DNA of 64,000 bases from Paenibacillus sp. GP183 (GCF_900104695.1 NZ_FNSW01000001.1:992001-1056000), one strand, 5' to 3'. Positions 25,820 through 35,504 are shown, counted from the first letter of the stretch. Numbers and translations are program-made. Notes: generated by a model from the letters alone, not told the origin.

Positions 25820-27385
25820 TCATGTGTATTTTTCTTTAATGACAAGAAATTCATCCAGATGAGTCAAAAACAAATCTACCAACACCGGATCAAAATGACG
25901 GGCCTTTTGGCTTAGAAGGAAATCCAGCACTCGGTCCAAATCCCATGCCTTCTTGTACACTCTATCGCTGCAAAGGGCGTCAAATACATCGGCTACTGCT
26001 GTAATCCGACCATAGATGTGGATGATTTCTCCCTTTAAGCCATGAGGATAACCGCTCCCATCATACTTCTCATGATGCTGCTGAGCGATAGTTGCCGCCG
26101 CATTAAGCACCTGCTTATTGGAATGCTTCAGCATTTCATACCCCAAACCCGCATGAGACTTGATGACTTCAAATTCCTCATCGGTCAGTGGGCCCGGTTT
26201 GTTCAATATAGCATCCGGAATGCCGACCTTCCCGACATCGTGCATGGGAGATGCCAAGCGAATCACCTCGGCCTCCTGCTCCGAGAGCCCATACTTTAGT
26301 GCCAAGAGCCTTGAATATTCCGCAACTCTTTTGACATGATGTCCGGTTTCCTTGGAACGCGTTTCCGTAATTTCACCCATGGTGTAAATAATTTCCTTCT
26401 GCGTGTTTTCCAGCTCTAGATTTAAATAAATGTTCTCAAAGGCTACGGAGACATTCGCACAATAAATCTCCACCAAATAACGTTCCCACTCACTCAGAGT
26501 CTGGAAACCGTTGATATAAATCACATTTTCCATGCCCATTTTACTTCGAAAATAAATGGTCATGTGGCATGAACTATATATGCTGATTTTTGTTTGAAAG
26601 GCTTGCTCTATGAACTCAAACACATCTCTGGGCACTACATCCCTGGCTCTTTGTTCCCCGGTCTGGGCATAATCACCGCTGGCGGCCAATATGTATATAT
26701 CTTCTTCTTCCTTCGTGACGGCAAAGCTGCAATGAACCGCATTCTCATTCGCATTGACAATGGAGATTAATTGAGTCAGAACACCGGAGGCGAATTTTTT
26801 CATCGATTGAAGCTCAAATAAGGTCGGTGCCGATTTGATTATTTCTTCAAGGCCGTTTCTGCTCTTCTCAATCACTTTAATATCACGAAAGGAACGTAAG
26901 GCAGACACTACGGTGGTGAACAGCTTTTGGGTCGTAAGCTCTGTTTTCTCTTTGTAATCATTGATATCGTAATCCATGATGACTGATTTCTCGGGAGCCT
27001 GACCGGGTTGGCCGGTGCGCAGAATGATACGGATAGATTGATTTTTCATCTCTTTGCGTAAATATTTAATGAGTTCCAGCCCTGCATGCTCACTCTCCAT
27101 CACGACGTCAAGCAGGATGAGCGCGGCATTCGGGTGCGCCTCAATCAGTTCCTTGGCTTCAGTAGCTGAAAATGCACTGTGAAACTCCAGCTTTTTCCCG
27201 TCAAAAATAAAATCATTCAACACCATTTTTGTAACCTGATGAACCTGCTTTTCGTCATCCACGATAAGAACTTCCCAAACCTCTTGATTACGCTCCTTAA
27301 CCAATAAGGGACTTCTATCATAACCCTTCTCTTCATCCGCAAAAATCAGCTCATCATCAAGTTCTTGAGGATTATCACTATTCAT
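25820..27385 (-). CDS. Response regulator with DUF3369 and HD-GYP output domains
   Basis: A 521-residue regulator. The receiver domain (about 38-160) has the acidic pair Asp43/Asp44, phosphoacceptor Asp93 in ILLDVVM and Lys in DYKEKTEL. DUF3369 follows (about 170-330). The HD-GYP phosphodiesterase domain (about 330-500) has HDVGKVGIP near 381 and YDGSGYPHGL near 443, both intact, so it should hydrolyse cyclic di-GMP. AGAGGAGG precedes ATG. The gene overlaps the kinase gene by 8 bases, marking a cognate pair. About 35 residues of acidic leader precede the receiver. Confidence 0.93.
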   Translation of the reverse strand: MNSDNPQELDDELIFADEEKGYDRSPLLVKERNQEVWEVLIVDDEKQVHQVTKMVLNDFIFDGKKLEFHSAFSATEAKELIEAHPNAALILLDVVMESEHAGLELIKYLRKEMKNQSIRIILRTGQPGQAPEKSVIMDYDINDYKEKTELTTQKLFTTVVSALRSFRDIKVIEKSRNGLEEIIKSAPTLFELQSMKKFASGVLTQLISIVNANENAVHCSFAVTKEEEDIYILAASGDYAQTGEQRARDVVPRDVFEFIEQAFQTKISIYSSCHMTIYFRSKMGMENVIYINGFQTLSEWERYLVEIYCANVSVAFENIYLNLELENTQKEIIYTMGEITETRSKETGHHVKRVAEYSRLLALKYGLSEQEAEVIRLASPMHDVGKVGIPDAILNKPGPLTDEEFEVIKSHAGLGYEMLKHSNKQVLNAAATIAQQHHEKYDGSGYPHGLKGEIIHIYGRITAVADVFDALCSDRVYKKAWDLDRVLDFLLSQKARHFDPVLVDLFLTHLDEFLVIKEKYT

Positions 27386-28916
27386 GGAATGTTTCCTCCT
27401 CTATTGGTATCTCAATATAAAACATACTGCCGCGGCCCAGCGTGCTGTGTACTTGAATGGTTCCCCCCAGCGACTGCGTCACCAGATTATAAACAATATT
27501 CATACCGAGCCCTGTTCCGCCATTACCCCGGCTTGTCGTGAAGAAAGGATCGAAAATCTGCTCCAAAACCTCCTGCGGCATTCCTTTGCCATCGTCTGAA
27601 TACATAAAAATAATCCGATCCTTTTCCGCATTAATCTTAAATATGAGGTTGCCTTCTTCTCCCGATTCATAAGCGTGGTTCAAAGAGTTCATAACCAGAT
27701 TGGTCATGATTTGAGAAATGGCTCCCGGAGTGCTGTACAGTTCAAGGCTGCTGTCACACTCAATCAAAACTCTATGTTTTGTTTTCTTGAGAGTGGGTCC
27801 CAGACTGACGATGACCTCTTCCATGTACTCTTTTAATTTAAACGTACGCTTTGCTTCACTGGTTTGATCCACGGAAACCTGCTTAAAGCTCCGCACAAGT
27901 GCAGATGCGCGCACCAAATTGGATTGTATCATTTCGGTTGTTTCTATTAGTGTGAGGATGAATTGATCCAGGTCCGATTTTTTCATTTTATTTTGTTGGT
28001 AATTCGTTTGAAAGTCTTTTATTTTCTGCTCCAAGAAGGAGACGGCTGTAACACCGATGCCAATGGGCGTATTAATTTCATGCGACACTCCGGCGACCAG
28101 ACTGCCCAGCGCGCCCATCTTTTCCGATTGAACCAGCTTTTCCTGCGCATTTTTTAAAGATTCAAGAGCATTCTGCAGCTCATAATACCGTTCGTCCAGG
28201 TTAATGACCATCTCGTTAAAAGCATCGGAAACCTCTTCAATTTCAGGTGAGGCGCGAAAGTCCAGTTTAGGCAGGGTGCCGCCCTGCTTGACGATAACAG
28301 CGGCTTCACGCAGACGCATCAAAGGCAAAATAACAATGTTGCGAAGGATTAACCATAAGATCACCATCAACAGAATCGCAGATGAAAGACCGGCGAGAAT
28401 GGAGAACACAATGCGTTTGGTAACGAGATCCGATTCCTCGCTGGAATCATAAAGAACCTCAACAGCTCCAATAACAGAACCGTCCTCTTGAAGCGGAGCT
28501 ACGAGCCGAACAATTGGCATCCCCATTTGTTTCTTGGGGATCCTTTCAACAAATGTCTTATCTTGTTCAGGTATAACCGGATTTTTGGAATTCATCTGTT
28601 TTCCTACCCAATCTCGTTGAGAGGAAGCCAAAATTAAGCCCTGTTTGTCATAAAGAATCAGTTGATATACTTGCTTATTTTTATATTTGATATAATCGAA
28701 GATTTGTTGAACATCATGAACAGACCGCGACTCTTCATATCTTCCGTTAATCGCTACGGTCATACCGCTGATTTGACTGACATAGGCTTGCTCAACGGAT
28801 TTTTGCAAGTTCACCGTATCAATAACCAGAAATAAAGAAATGATAAACAAGGTTGCTGCCGAAACAAAAAAGATGATTTTTTTTTGCAATCCTGTTCTCT
28901 TTCTAGGTGACGCCAT
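27378..28916 (-). CDS. Membrane sensor histidine kinase, partner of the HD-GYP regulator
   Basis: A 512-residue kinase. Transmembrane helices are at about 13-33 and 170-192, with a periplasm-like sensor of about 135 residues between. A HAMP-like linker follows (about 193-245) and then a short coiled coil. The phosphoacceptor motif is GVSHEINTPIGIGV near 278. ATPase boxes are NLVMNSLNHAYES, DDGKGMPQEV, FDPFFTTSRGNGGTGLGM. The domain type is the HisKA group with NTPIG. It follows a small lipoprotein gene by 14 bases and overlaps the regulator gene. The signal is unknown. Confidence 0.92.
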   Translation of the reverse strand: MASPRKRTGLQKKIIFFVSAATLFIISLFLVIDTVNLQKSVEQAYVSQISGMTVAINGRYEESRSVHDVQQIFDYIKYKNKQVYQLILYDKQGLILASSQRDWVGKQMNSKNPVIPEQDKTFVERIPKKQMGMPIVRLVAPLQEDGSVIGAVEVLYDSSEESDLVTKRIVFSILAGLSSAILLMVILWLILRNIVILPLMRLREAAVIVKQGGTLPKLDFRASPEIEEVSDAFNEMVINLDERYYELQNALESLKNAQEKLVQSEKMGALGSLVAGVSHEINTPIGIGVTAVSFLEQKIKDFQTNYQQNKMKKSDLDQFILTLIETTEMIQSNLVRASALVRSFKQVSVDQTSEAKRTFKLKEYMEEVIVSLGPTLKKTKHRVLIECDSSLELYSTPGAISQIMTNLVMNSLNHAYESGEEGNLIFKINAEKDRIIFMYSDDGKGMPQEVLEQIFDPFFTTSRGNGGTGLGMNIVYNLVTQSLGGTIQVHSTLGRGSMFYIEIPIEEETFHE

Positions 28917-28930
28917 ATGTATTTTTCCCC

Positions 28931-29320
28931 TTATTTGATTTCAAATTCTTTGGTTTGAGATACATTGTAAGGGGTATGATCATTATTGTGCAGGGAAACC
29001 TTCACCTTGTGCATGCCGACAGTCAGATCTTTAAAGACATACTTATCTTCTGTGGATACTTTCTTCTCGCCATCATCATCCAGATACAAATGCATATGCC
29101 CTTCTCCCGGGACCCGTTCCTTTCCATAATGCTGAGGCGAAATAGTAATATCAGTTTTGAAGCTAACAGTTGCTGTACGTTCCGAAACATAGACTTTTAA
29201 CTCCAAGCTTGGCTTTTTGACCGTGGTTTCAGCAGGTACCGTTGTTGCTATTTTGCTGCTGCAAGCCGTGATAAGAAACACAGCTAGTGCCAAAACTACA
29301 ATTATCTTGGTCGCGTTCAT
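28931..29320 (-). CDS. Small secreted lipoprotein, unknown function
   Basis: A 129-residue lipoprotein from ATG 29320 (TAGGAG 7 bases upstream). The signal peptide ends in the lipobox LITACSS, with Cys near residue 18. The mature domain looks like an immunoglobulin-type beta sandwich and contains GEGHMHLYLDDDGEK (about 72-86) and GMHKVKVSLHNNDH (about 102-116), two His/acid segments that could bind metal. It is the first gene of the kinase/HD-GYP operon, so it may present a ligand to the kinase; this is inference. Confidence 0.78.
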   Translation of the reverse strand: MNATKIIVVLALAVFLITACSSKIATTVPAETTVKKPSLELKVYVSERTATVSFKTDITISPQHYGKERVPGEGHMHLYLDDDGEKKVSTEDKYVFKDLTVGMHKVKVSLHNNDHTPYNVSQTKEFEIK

Positions 29321-29569
29321 CATATCACTCCTATAATGGTGAAGATTGTCAAAAAACAGATGATTTGATATAAGCTTAAAAAGAAAAACAGATTTTGTCC
29401 ACAATTAATTTTTATGGGAATTATTGGTCAAACTTCGCTGTCGAAATTAATAAAAACATATCTATTTCTGCGCTTGCCCGGGAAATAACTTTTTGGGGCT
29501 GGGAATGTTTCTAAGTATTTTGGAGCAAGGTAATATGGAACATTTCAGATGATTATTGGAGGAGATAAC

Positions 29570-29887
29570 ATGGTAGAAACCGAGCAGCACCAGGAACCGC
29601 TCCGCCATGCTCAGGAAGCTGCCGAGCAGGCCGTAACTTCCGCTGATTCAGCAGTCAGACGCTTGCATAACGCAATCGATGAAGCAAATCCGCACGATAT
29701 TTTATCAGCACAAGCAAACTTGGGTCATGCCATAAACCAGGTTAAAGATGCAATGGAGCAGCTGCAAAATTTCAATAACGAATCTTATGGACAGCAAATC
29801 AAACTGAACCTGCAGCAGCTGGATCAAACTTTGCAGGAATTGGAAAGCGATGACAATACTTATCAATTTCCCAAACAAGTCAGATAA
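29570..29887 (+). CDS. Small Gln-rich helical protein, unknown function
   Basis: A 105-residue soluble protein starting MVETEQHQEPLRHAQE. ATG 29570 has GGAGGAG 7 bases upstream and is preferred to the in-frame codon 21 bases earlier. Composition (Gln, Glu, Ala, Asn) and heptad spacing suggest an all-helical bundle. No Cys, signal peptide or known motif is seen. It lies between a divergent lipoprotein operon and the aminopeptidase gene. I do not recognise a family. Confidence 0.72.
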   Translation: MVETEQHQEPLRHAQEAAEQAVTSADSAVRRLHNAIDEANPHDILSAQANLGHAINQVKDAMEQLQNFNNESYGQQIKLNLQQLDQTLQELESDDNTYQFPKQVR

Positions 29888-30051
29888 TGCGGAGTGCAAA
29901 GTGGTCGAGAATTCGATCACTTTTTGCTGTTTATTAACCCTGTTAACGGAGCGTTAGATGTCGGATCTTGCAGCATCCAATGGGCTATAAATTATCGTAT
30001 GAATAAGGTATAATCATACATTGACAATATCATTTAAGGGAGATTATGAAT

Positions 30052-31167
30052 ATGAGAGATCCTCGCCTTCAAACCTTTGCCCGTAATATCATTCAGTATT
30101 CCGTTAATCTGCAGCCTGGTGAGAACATATTGTTTGAAATGATCGGCGTCAAAGACCCGGAGTTGGCCAAGTGCTTGATTGAAGAAGCTTATGCTGCAGG
30201 AGGGAATCCTTTCATAGAGCTTCGTGACCCTGCCATAACCAGGAGCCTGCAGCTAGGAGCTCAGCAAGAGCATTTCTCCCAATGGTCTGAATTTGAATTG
30301 GTTCGGATGCGCCAAATGGACGCCTATGTGGCTGTTCGCAGCGGAGAAAACATTACAGAATCGTCCGATGTTCCGGATGAAAAGATGAAAACATTCCTGA
30401 AGTATGTTCAACGCCCGATTTTTGATGAAAGAATTAACAATACGAAATGGGTTGTCATGCGTTATCCGAATGGCTCCATGGCACAGCTTGCCGGCCAAAG
30501 CACGGAAGCGTTCGAAGATTTTTACTTCCAGGTATGCAACCTGGATTATGGCAAAATGTCCGCTGCGATGGACGGGCTTGTCGACCTGATGAACCGTACG
30601 GATCGAGTTCGCCTAGTTTCTCCGGGTACCGATATCAGCTTTTCAATCAAGGATATCCCGGCGATCAAATGCGCGGGCCTTCGCAATATTCCTGACGGAG
30701 AAGTGTACACAGCCCCGGTCAAGAATTCCGTCAACGGAGTGATCAGCTACAATACACCGACCAATTATTCCGGTTCCTCCTTTGAAAACATTGTGCTTCG
30801 TTTCGAGAACGGACGGATTGTTGAAGCAACCAGCAACAATTCGAGCAAGTTGAACGAAATCCTGGACACGGACGACGGCGCACGTTATATTGGCGAATTT
30901 GCCATCGGCGTTAACCCCTACATCCAGCATCCGATGAAAGATACATTATTTGATGAAAAAATTGACGGAAGCCTCCATTTTACGCCGGGCCAAGCCTACG
31001 AGATTGCAGATAACACCAACCGTTCCTCTGTTCATTGGGACATGGTGTTGATCCAACGACCCGAATATGGCGGCGGTGAGATTTACTTTGACGATGTATT
31101 GATCCGCAAAGACGGCCGTTTCGTACTCCCTGAGCTGGAGCCGCTCAATCCGGAAAACTTGATCTGA
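30052..31167 (+). CDS. ampS: M29-family metallo-aminopeptidase
   Basis: A 371-residue enzyme of the thermophilic AmpT/AmpS family that removes N-terminal residues from peptides using two metal ions. The start MRDPRLQTFARNII and LQPGENILFEM near 23 are diagnostic. The C-terminal half carries the metal-site pattern, ending in the His/Asp of SSVHWDMV near 337. ATG 30052 has AAGGGAG 9 bases upstream; the ATG six bases earlier is too close. It is cytosolic and monocistronic, with a long hairpin downstream. A TATAAT at 30009-30014 may be its -10, without a good -35. Confidence 0.93.
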   Translation: MRDPRLQTFARNIIQYSVNLQPGENILFEMIGVKDPELAKCLIEEAYAAGGNPFIELRDPAITRSLQLGAQQEHFSQWSEFELVRMRQMDAYVAVRSGENITESSDVPDEKMKTFLKYVQRPIFDERINNTKWVVMRYPNGSMAQLAGQSTEAFEDFYFQVCNLDYGKMSAAMDGLVDLMNRTDRVRLVSPGTDISFSIKDIPAIKCAGLRNIPDGEVYTAPVKNSVNGVISYNTPTNYSGSSFENIVLRFENGRIVEATSNNSSKLNEILDTDDGARYIGEFAIGVNPYIQHPMKDTLFDEKIDGSLHFTPGQAYEIADNTNRSSVHWDMVLIQRPEYGGGEIYFDDVLIRKDGRFVLPELEPLNPENLI

Positions 31168-31182
31168 CTCCATCAACAATGA

Positions 31183-31224
31183 AGGGCATATCCATGATCT
31201 GAAATCAGATTTGGGATATGCCCT
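31183..31224. terminator. Long hairpin between convergent genes, probable bidirectional terminator
   Basis: AGGGCATATCC pairs perfectly with GGATATGCCCT, and a second hairpin (ATCTG/CAGAT) sits in the loop. It lies 15 bases after ampS and 7 bases before the stop of the opposing GGDEF gene. T tracts are modest on both sides. Confidence 0.65.
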
Positions 31225-31231
31225 GTTGAAT

Positions 31232-33070
31232 TTAATTAATGATTTTATGTTTAAGCTTGAAATCATACTTACTGTAAAGCATTTGAATAAAAGGTTCAAC
31301 ATAATTCTCGTCAAACTGCTTGCCAGCACAGCTCCTAAGCTCCAAAATGGCTTCATCGAAAGTTCTCGTTGGTTGATAGGGCCTTTCCGTCGTCATTGCG
31401 TCAAATGAATCGATAATACACAAAATCCTGGCCAGATGCGGTATCTCTTCCCCTTTTAAACCATAAGGATAACCCTTTCCATCTACACGTTCATGATGCA
31501 GTTCAACCAGAGGAATCAATTCCTTGTATTTATCAATCGATGCTACAATTTCCCTCCCCCATACCACATGATTTTTAATAATATCCCATTCTTCCGCCGT
31601 CAATTTCCCCTTTTTCTTCAACATGATCTTAGGCACCTCGAGCTTGCCGATATCATGAAACAGTGAGCCGAGCACCAATGTTTTCTTCTCCGACTCGCTA
31701 AGCGGGATAAACTCACAAATGTCGATAGCATAGCTGAATACTCGCTTGCTGTGTTGAAACGTATATATATCCTTGGATAAAAAAAGCTTCAACTGATGTT
31801 CAATTTCCAGAATATCCTTTTCGAAATCAATGGTTTTCTGGACGATCGATTGCTCATTGTAAATATGCACCATATTTTTGCCCTGGGCTTTGGCATAATA
31901 CATCGCTTGGGATGCTTTATCGAACAGCTGGGATTTATCATAAATGCTTCTATCATAGGCAATAATTCCTGCGGAAAAAGAAATGCAGCCATGCGGGAAA
32001 ATTTCCGCACCTTCAAAATAAGAATCATTTAGCTTTTTGCGCAGTGCGTTTATGATGGAAAATGCTTCTTGATTCGTCTTACCAGGCAGTAAAATAGCAA
32101 ATTCCTCTCCCCCATACCGAGCCACATTACAATCGTTGGATTCATTTTTAAGAAAAGTACCTACAAACTCAAGCAGCTTATCCCCTTGCATGTGTCCAAA
32201 CTTGTCATTATAGGTTTTAAAATTATCCAAATCCAGCATGGCCAAGCTAAAGGAAGATTCGTAGTTTTTCGCATGTGTCAGCTCTTCTACAAGCATTTCT
32301 TCTATGTAACCATGGTTATAAAGCCCTGTTCGCTGATCATGAGTCGCTTTATCTGTGGCCGTTTGGTATAGAACAAACAGCTGCTTGAAGGCGATGGATA
32401 ATAAAACGGAGATACTTAGAAATAAAAATAAGCCGAAATATAAATGTACAGGCAGTAAGATGCAGAGTATCAATGAAAACAACAAGGTAATTATATATGC
32501 TGCAGTTGTTTCTTTGAGAATACCTTTAAGAACATTAAATAAATTTCCTTGTATCGCTAAAAAATAATAGATACCAAAAGCCATGACGTTAATAAAAAAA
32601 TAAACGCTAAGTGCCAGAATATAAGGATAAATATGATGTGTATCAAGGCTGCCTATAACTCCACCGGTTGCTATAAAAGAGTAATACGCACCCGTTATAC
32701 TCAAACTGTATGATGAAAAATTAAAACAATACTTCCACAAGGCGATATCTCGTTTGTATAATGCAAATAGGACTGAGCTCAATAACAATACAGTCAAGCT
32801 GGTATCTACACCAAATAAAAAAATGCATGTCAGAAAAACCGATGATTCCATCGATATCCCATTACCTTCCGGCGGAAGTGCAATCGGGAAAAAATTGAGC
32901 ATCAAAACAGTACCAACAAACGCATATAAAATGACCCACTCCGAAGGAGAAGGAATTGTAAAATTCATTAATAAAAGAAAACATAGGAAACCAAGAACAA
33001 TTTCTCCTGCTACAAACATATGAGTTGGAACGACGAAAATTCGTCTCATCTTATCTGCAAAATTCATCAT
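31232..33070 (-). CDS. Membrane GGDEF plus HD-GYP protein (cyclic-di-GMP turnover)
   Basis: A 612-residue protein from ATG 33070 (AAAGG about 7 bases upstream; a second ATG follows at once). Roughly the first 240 residues form 7-8 hydrophobic helices. The GGDEF domain (about 250-400) has active-site RYGGEEF near 317, so cyclase activity is plausible, but the RxxD inhibitory site is replaced by ESND. The HD-GYP domain (about 430-600) has HDIGKLEVP near 468 and VDGKGYPYGL near 533, both intact. Synthesis and breakdown of the messenger are thus joined in one protein. It is the last gene of a DUF5317/peptide operon. Confidence 0.92.
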   Translation of the reverse strand: MMNFADKMRRIFVVPTHMFVAGEIVLGFLCFLLLMNFTIPSPSEWVILYAFVGTVLMLNFFPIALPPEGNGISMESSVFLTCIFLFGVDTSLTVLLLSSVLFALYKRDIALWKYCFNFSSYSLSITGAYYSFIATGGVIGSLDTHHIYPYILALSVYFFINVMAFGIYYFLAIQGNLFNVLKGILKETTAAYIITLLFSLILCILLPVHLYFGLFLFLSISVLLSIAFKQLFVLYQTATDKATHDQRTGLYNHGYIEEMLVEELTHAKNYESSFSLAMLDLDNFKTYNDKFGHMQGDKLLEFVGTFLKNESNDCNVARYGGEEFAILLPGKTNQEAFSIINALRKKLNDSYFEGAEIFPHGCISFSAGIIAYDRSIYDKSQLFDKASQAMYYAKAQGKNMVHIYNEQSIVQKTIDFEKDILEIEHQLKLFLSKDIYTFQHSKRVFSYAIDICEFIPLSESEKKTLVLGSLFHDIGKLEVPKIMLKKKGKLTAEEWDIIKNHVVWGREIVASIDKYKELIPLVELHHERVDGKGYPYGLKGEEIPHLARILCIIDSFDAMTTERPYQPTRTFDEAILELRSCAGKQFDENYVEPFIQMLYSKYDFKLKHKIIN

Positions 33071-33152
33071 GATTCGACCTTTCGCGAACAGAGTAAAAGG
33101 AAGAAACGGATTTCCGTTCTTCCAATCCCCATTTTGCCACAATTTCTTAATA

Positions 33153-33254
33153 TTAACCGATAAATTTGAATCCTGATGTTAAAGAAATTATAACAGAAGC
33201 AACAATAGCTGTGTTAAAGAAAATTCTTTTAATTTTGATTCCTTCCACTTTCAT
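33153..33254 (-). CDS. 33-residue hydrophobic peptide between DUF5317 and the GGDEF-HD-GYP gene
   Basis: ATG 33254 to the stop at 33153 encodes a peptide starting MKVEGIKIKRIFF, with a basic N terminus and a hydrophobic stretch (about 11-27, containing IFFNTAIVASVIISL) ending in GFKFIG. The very strong SD AGGAGGTGA is formed by the last codons and stop of the DUF5317 gene, 6 bases from that stop, so the peptide is translationally coupled. It could be a membrane microprotein or an exported signal; nothing in sequence decides. Confidence 0.75.
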   Translation of the reverse strand: MKVEGIKIKRIFFNTAIVASVIISLTSGFKFIG

Positions 33255-33260
33255 CGATAT

Positions 33261-33863
33261 TCACCTCCTCTTCAATACACTTATCAGGTCCCCGCCAAGT
33301 TTGGACTCGGAGGCTTTTTTTCCTTTATGTTGGAGCATAAGATGCTGGATAAACTTAAAAATTCCTATATTCATAATCACATCACCAATACTGATCACTT
33401 GTTCTCTCGGGTATGGGCTTGAAATGGGGATAATATCGCCCAAAAATCCAAATCTCGAGGCGTCAGTTAATATTTGATGCTTGGCGTAAAGTCCTTCTTT
33501 CAGGTAGGTTGTGAAAGCAGGATCCAAAATAGCGGCTGCATCCAGGGAAACCGGCATCCGTCCGCCATTGGCGATCATGACGATAAAATTTAACAATACG
33601 CCGATCCAGATCAACATAAAGCCATTTTGATTTCGATTCATCCATAAAAAAAGAAGCCCAATCACATATACGGCAATAAATAGATATGAGCTTATTGCTG
33701 CGATCCAGGCGACCTTATTTTGTGTTATGAATACAATCAATTGAACAGCCAGCAAAACGGGAAATATCCACCCATACTTTAAGCGAAGCCCTGAAAAGCT
33801 CCTAAAGCTGCCGCCGCGAAGCAGGCCCAAAATCGCTGAAATGACAATTCCATCAAAGACCAT
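33261..33863 (-). CDS. DUF5317 family membrane protein
   Basis: A 200-residue protein with about five hydrophobic helices and the segment NGGRMPVSLDAAA near 96-108 that characterises DUF5317. A short soluble tail follows, with DIIPISSPYPREQVISIGDVIMNIG, also typical. Function is unknown. In this operon it precedes a 33-residue peptide and a membrane GGDEF-HD-GYP protein, so it may take part in sensing or peptide handling for cyclic-di-GMP control; this is inference from order only. Confidence 0.82.
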   Translation of the reverse strand: MVFDGIVISAILGLLRGGSFRSFSGLRLKYGWIFPVLLAVQLIVFITQNKVAWIAAISSYLFIAVYVIGLLFLWMNRNQNGFMLIWIGVLLNFIVMIANGGRMPVSLDAAAILDPAFTTYLKEGLYAKHQILTDASRFGFLGDIIPISSPYPREQVISIGDVIMNIGIFKFIQHLMLQHKGKKASESKLGGDLISVLKRR

Positions 33864-33967
33864 TGACTTCGCTCCCTTGGTGTATTTTTTAGATTAATTC
33901 GCCAAATGATTATAAATTCCTCTTGGAATGTTAACATATTTGGTAATAATTTTATTAAGTTTTTACT

Positions 33968-35458
33968 TTATCCCAGCCATTGGAAAGTTTGATCAAAAGA
34001 AGTTTCTATAATGGACGGAGCAGCAGAAGGTATGATCTCATTTGTGATTGGGAGCTCTTGCAATTCATTATTTGAGGATGCTGCTCCTTGGTCTGCTATT
34101 TCCACAACAGTTCCTTTTGGTACAAAGGCGAAGAGTTGATTGATATCGGAATTAATTAATCGAATACAACCCAAGGATCGGTCCATACCGACAGAGCTTT
34201 CATCATTTGTGCCATGGATAGCCAGCATTCCAAGTCCCAATCCTGCTGATCCATACACTCCCCGCTTGTTTCCCTGAGGATTCAGAACTCGATTCAACAC
34301 TGTAAAATGGGCCTCGGGGGTTTGCTGATTGGCACCTAAACCGGCATTCTTCTCCATAATGAGCTGAGAGCCGGAAATGAGCTTTAAGCTGTGCTCGCTT
34401 TTTACAATTTCGATATGTATCGGTTCATAAGGCAATCTCGTCCTCTCATGGCTATTCGGATAAAACATCATGGCCAGATTGTCCGAAAAAGCATCGTATA
34501 CCCAACCTCCTTCTCCACTGTAAGTCGATGCAACTTTGTTGGAATGAGAGGTTGATTCCAAAGGGATAAAGCTTAAATAATTGTGCGGGTAATCTTGAAT
34601 AAGCTGATCCAGAGATTCCGGAGGCTTGCCAAAATCACGGATGTAAGAGTCAAGCGCCGTGCGAACCAAATTGGCCCCAATAGCTGTCAGAGGCTGCTTC
34701 TGATTGATCTCCGGATCCAGGAAGCGAATTTTCACAGTTTGATCCATGGATGCGTTATATTCAGCGATCACAAATGCTTTGTCTGGTACATTCTTGTCCA
34801 GCAGCGGGATGGCATTCTTGTCTATGGATTGGGTCGAGGTTTGAAGTCCATAGATGAGTATATTTTGTTTGGTATGTATATGGCCAAGGTCAACAGCTTG
34901 CTTATGGATCGCGGATTCTATTTTCCCTCTTGGCGTTTCATAAGGGAAGTGCATCAGGTACTGAATATCTGTTGTTTCATAAGTGACTTCCTTGCCGACA
35001 GGCCAATGCTTCACCTTGGAGATGGTAGTGGAAATCGAATCAGCGCTGAAATAAAGCACAACGATCAATATATTAAGCACCAATAATACAATCAGGAGCA
35101 TGCTTATAAAAGGCGATTTGGCTTCATTCGCATGTTCTTCTGCTGCTGCGCTTGAAACATGTGCGGATTTCTCGCCGGTTTTCATTGAAAGCTGTCTTAG
35201 AGCTTTGTTGGCTGCTGAGTAGTAAGGAGAAGGATAAGTGCGCAAGGTTTCCTGATAATGAAATTTGGCCTTGGGCACATTACCTTTGCTTTGATGCTTT
35301 TGTCCCAGCTTAAAATGCGCTTCAGGGGAATACGGGTCCAGATAGCGGATGACTTTTTCATAATAAAGAGGGTCTGCCGGGCTGATATACAAATTTTTAT
35401 GAATGTGGACAAGGTTATCGTCCAAATGATGTTTGAATCTTGAGCGAAATCGATTCAA
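33968..35458 (-). CDS. Membrane-anchored L,D-transpeptidase (YkuD) with N-terminal TPR-like segment
   Basis: A 496-residue protein from TTG 35458 (AGGAGGGGG 4 bases upstream). The cytoplasmic N terminus (about 1-85) has a TPR-like pair (YSPEAHFKLGQKHQSKGNV). One transmembrane helix spans about 117-139. The outer part ends with the YkuD catalytic motif HGTNDESSVG...SLGCIRL (about 415-437), with catalytic His and Cys. Such enzymes form 3-3 peptidoglycan cross-links or act in spore cortex and cell-wall remodelling. The type II topology with internal repeats resembles other Paenibacillus YkuD proteins. Confidence 0.88.
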   Translation of the reverse strand: MNRFRSRFKHHLDDNLVHIHKNLYISPADPLYYEKVIRYLDPYSPEAHFKLGQKHQSKGNVPKAKFHYQETLRTYPSPYYSAANKALRQLSMKTGEKSAHVSSAAAEEHANEAKSPFISMLLIVLLVLNILIVVLYFSADSISTTISKVKHWPVGKEVTYETTDIQYLMHFPYETPRGKIESAIHKQAVDLGHIHTKQNILIYGLQTSTQSIDKNAIPLLDKNVPDKAFVIAEYNASMDQTVKIRFLDPEINQKQPLTAIGANLVRTALDSYIRDFGKPPESLDQLIQDYPHNYLSFIPLESTSHSNKVASTYSGEGGWVYDAFSDNLAMMFYPNSHERTRLPYEPIHIEIVKSEHSLKLISGSQLIMEKNAGLGANQQTPEAHFTVLNRVLNPQGNKRGVYGSAGLGLGMLAIHGTNDESSVGMDRSLGCIRLINSDINQLFAFVPKGTVVEIADQGAASSNNELQELPITNEIIPSAAPSIIETSFDQTFQWLG

Positions 35459-35504
35459 TTTGGCCCCCTCCTAACGTTGGACAGGAACTACATCTTATCC
35501 TTAT

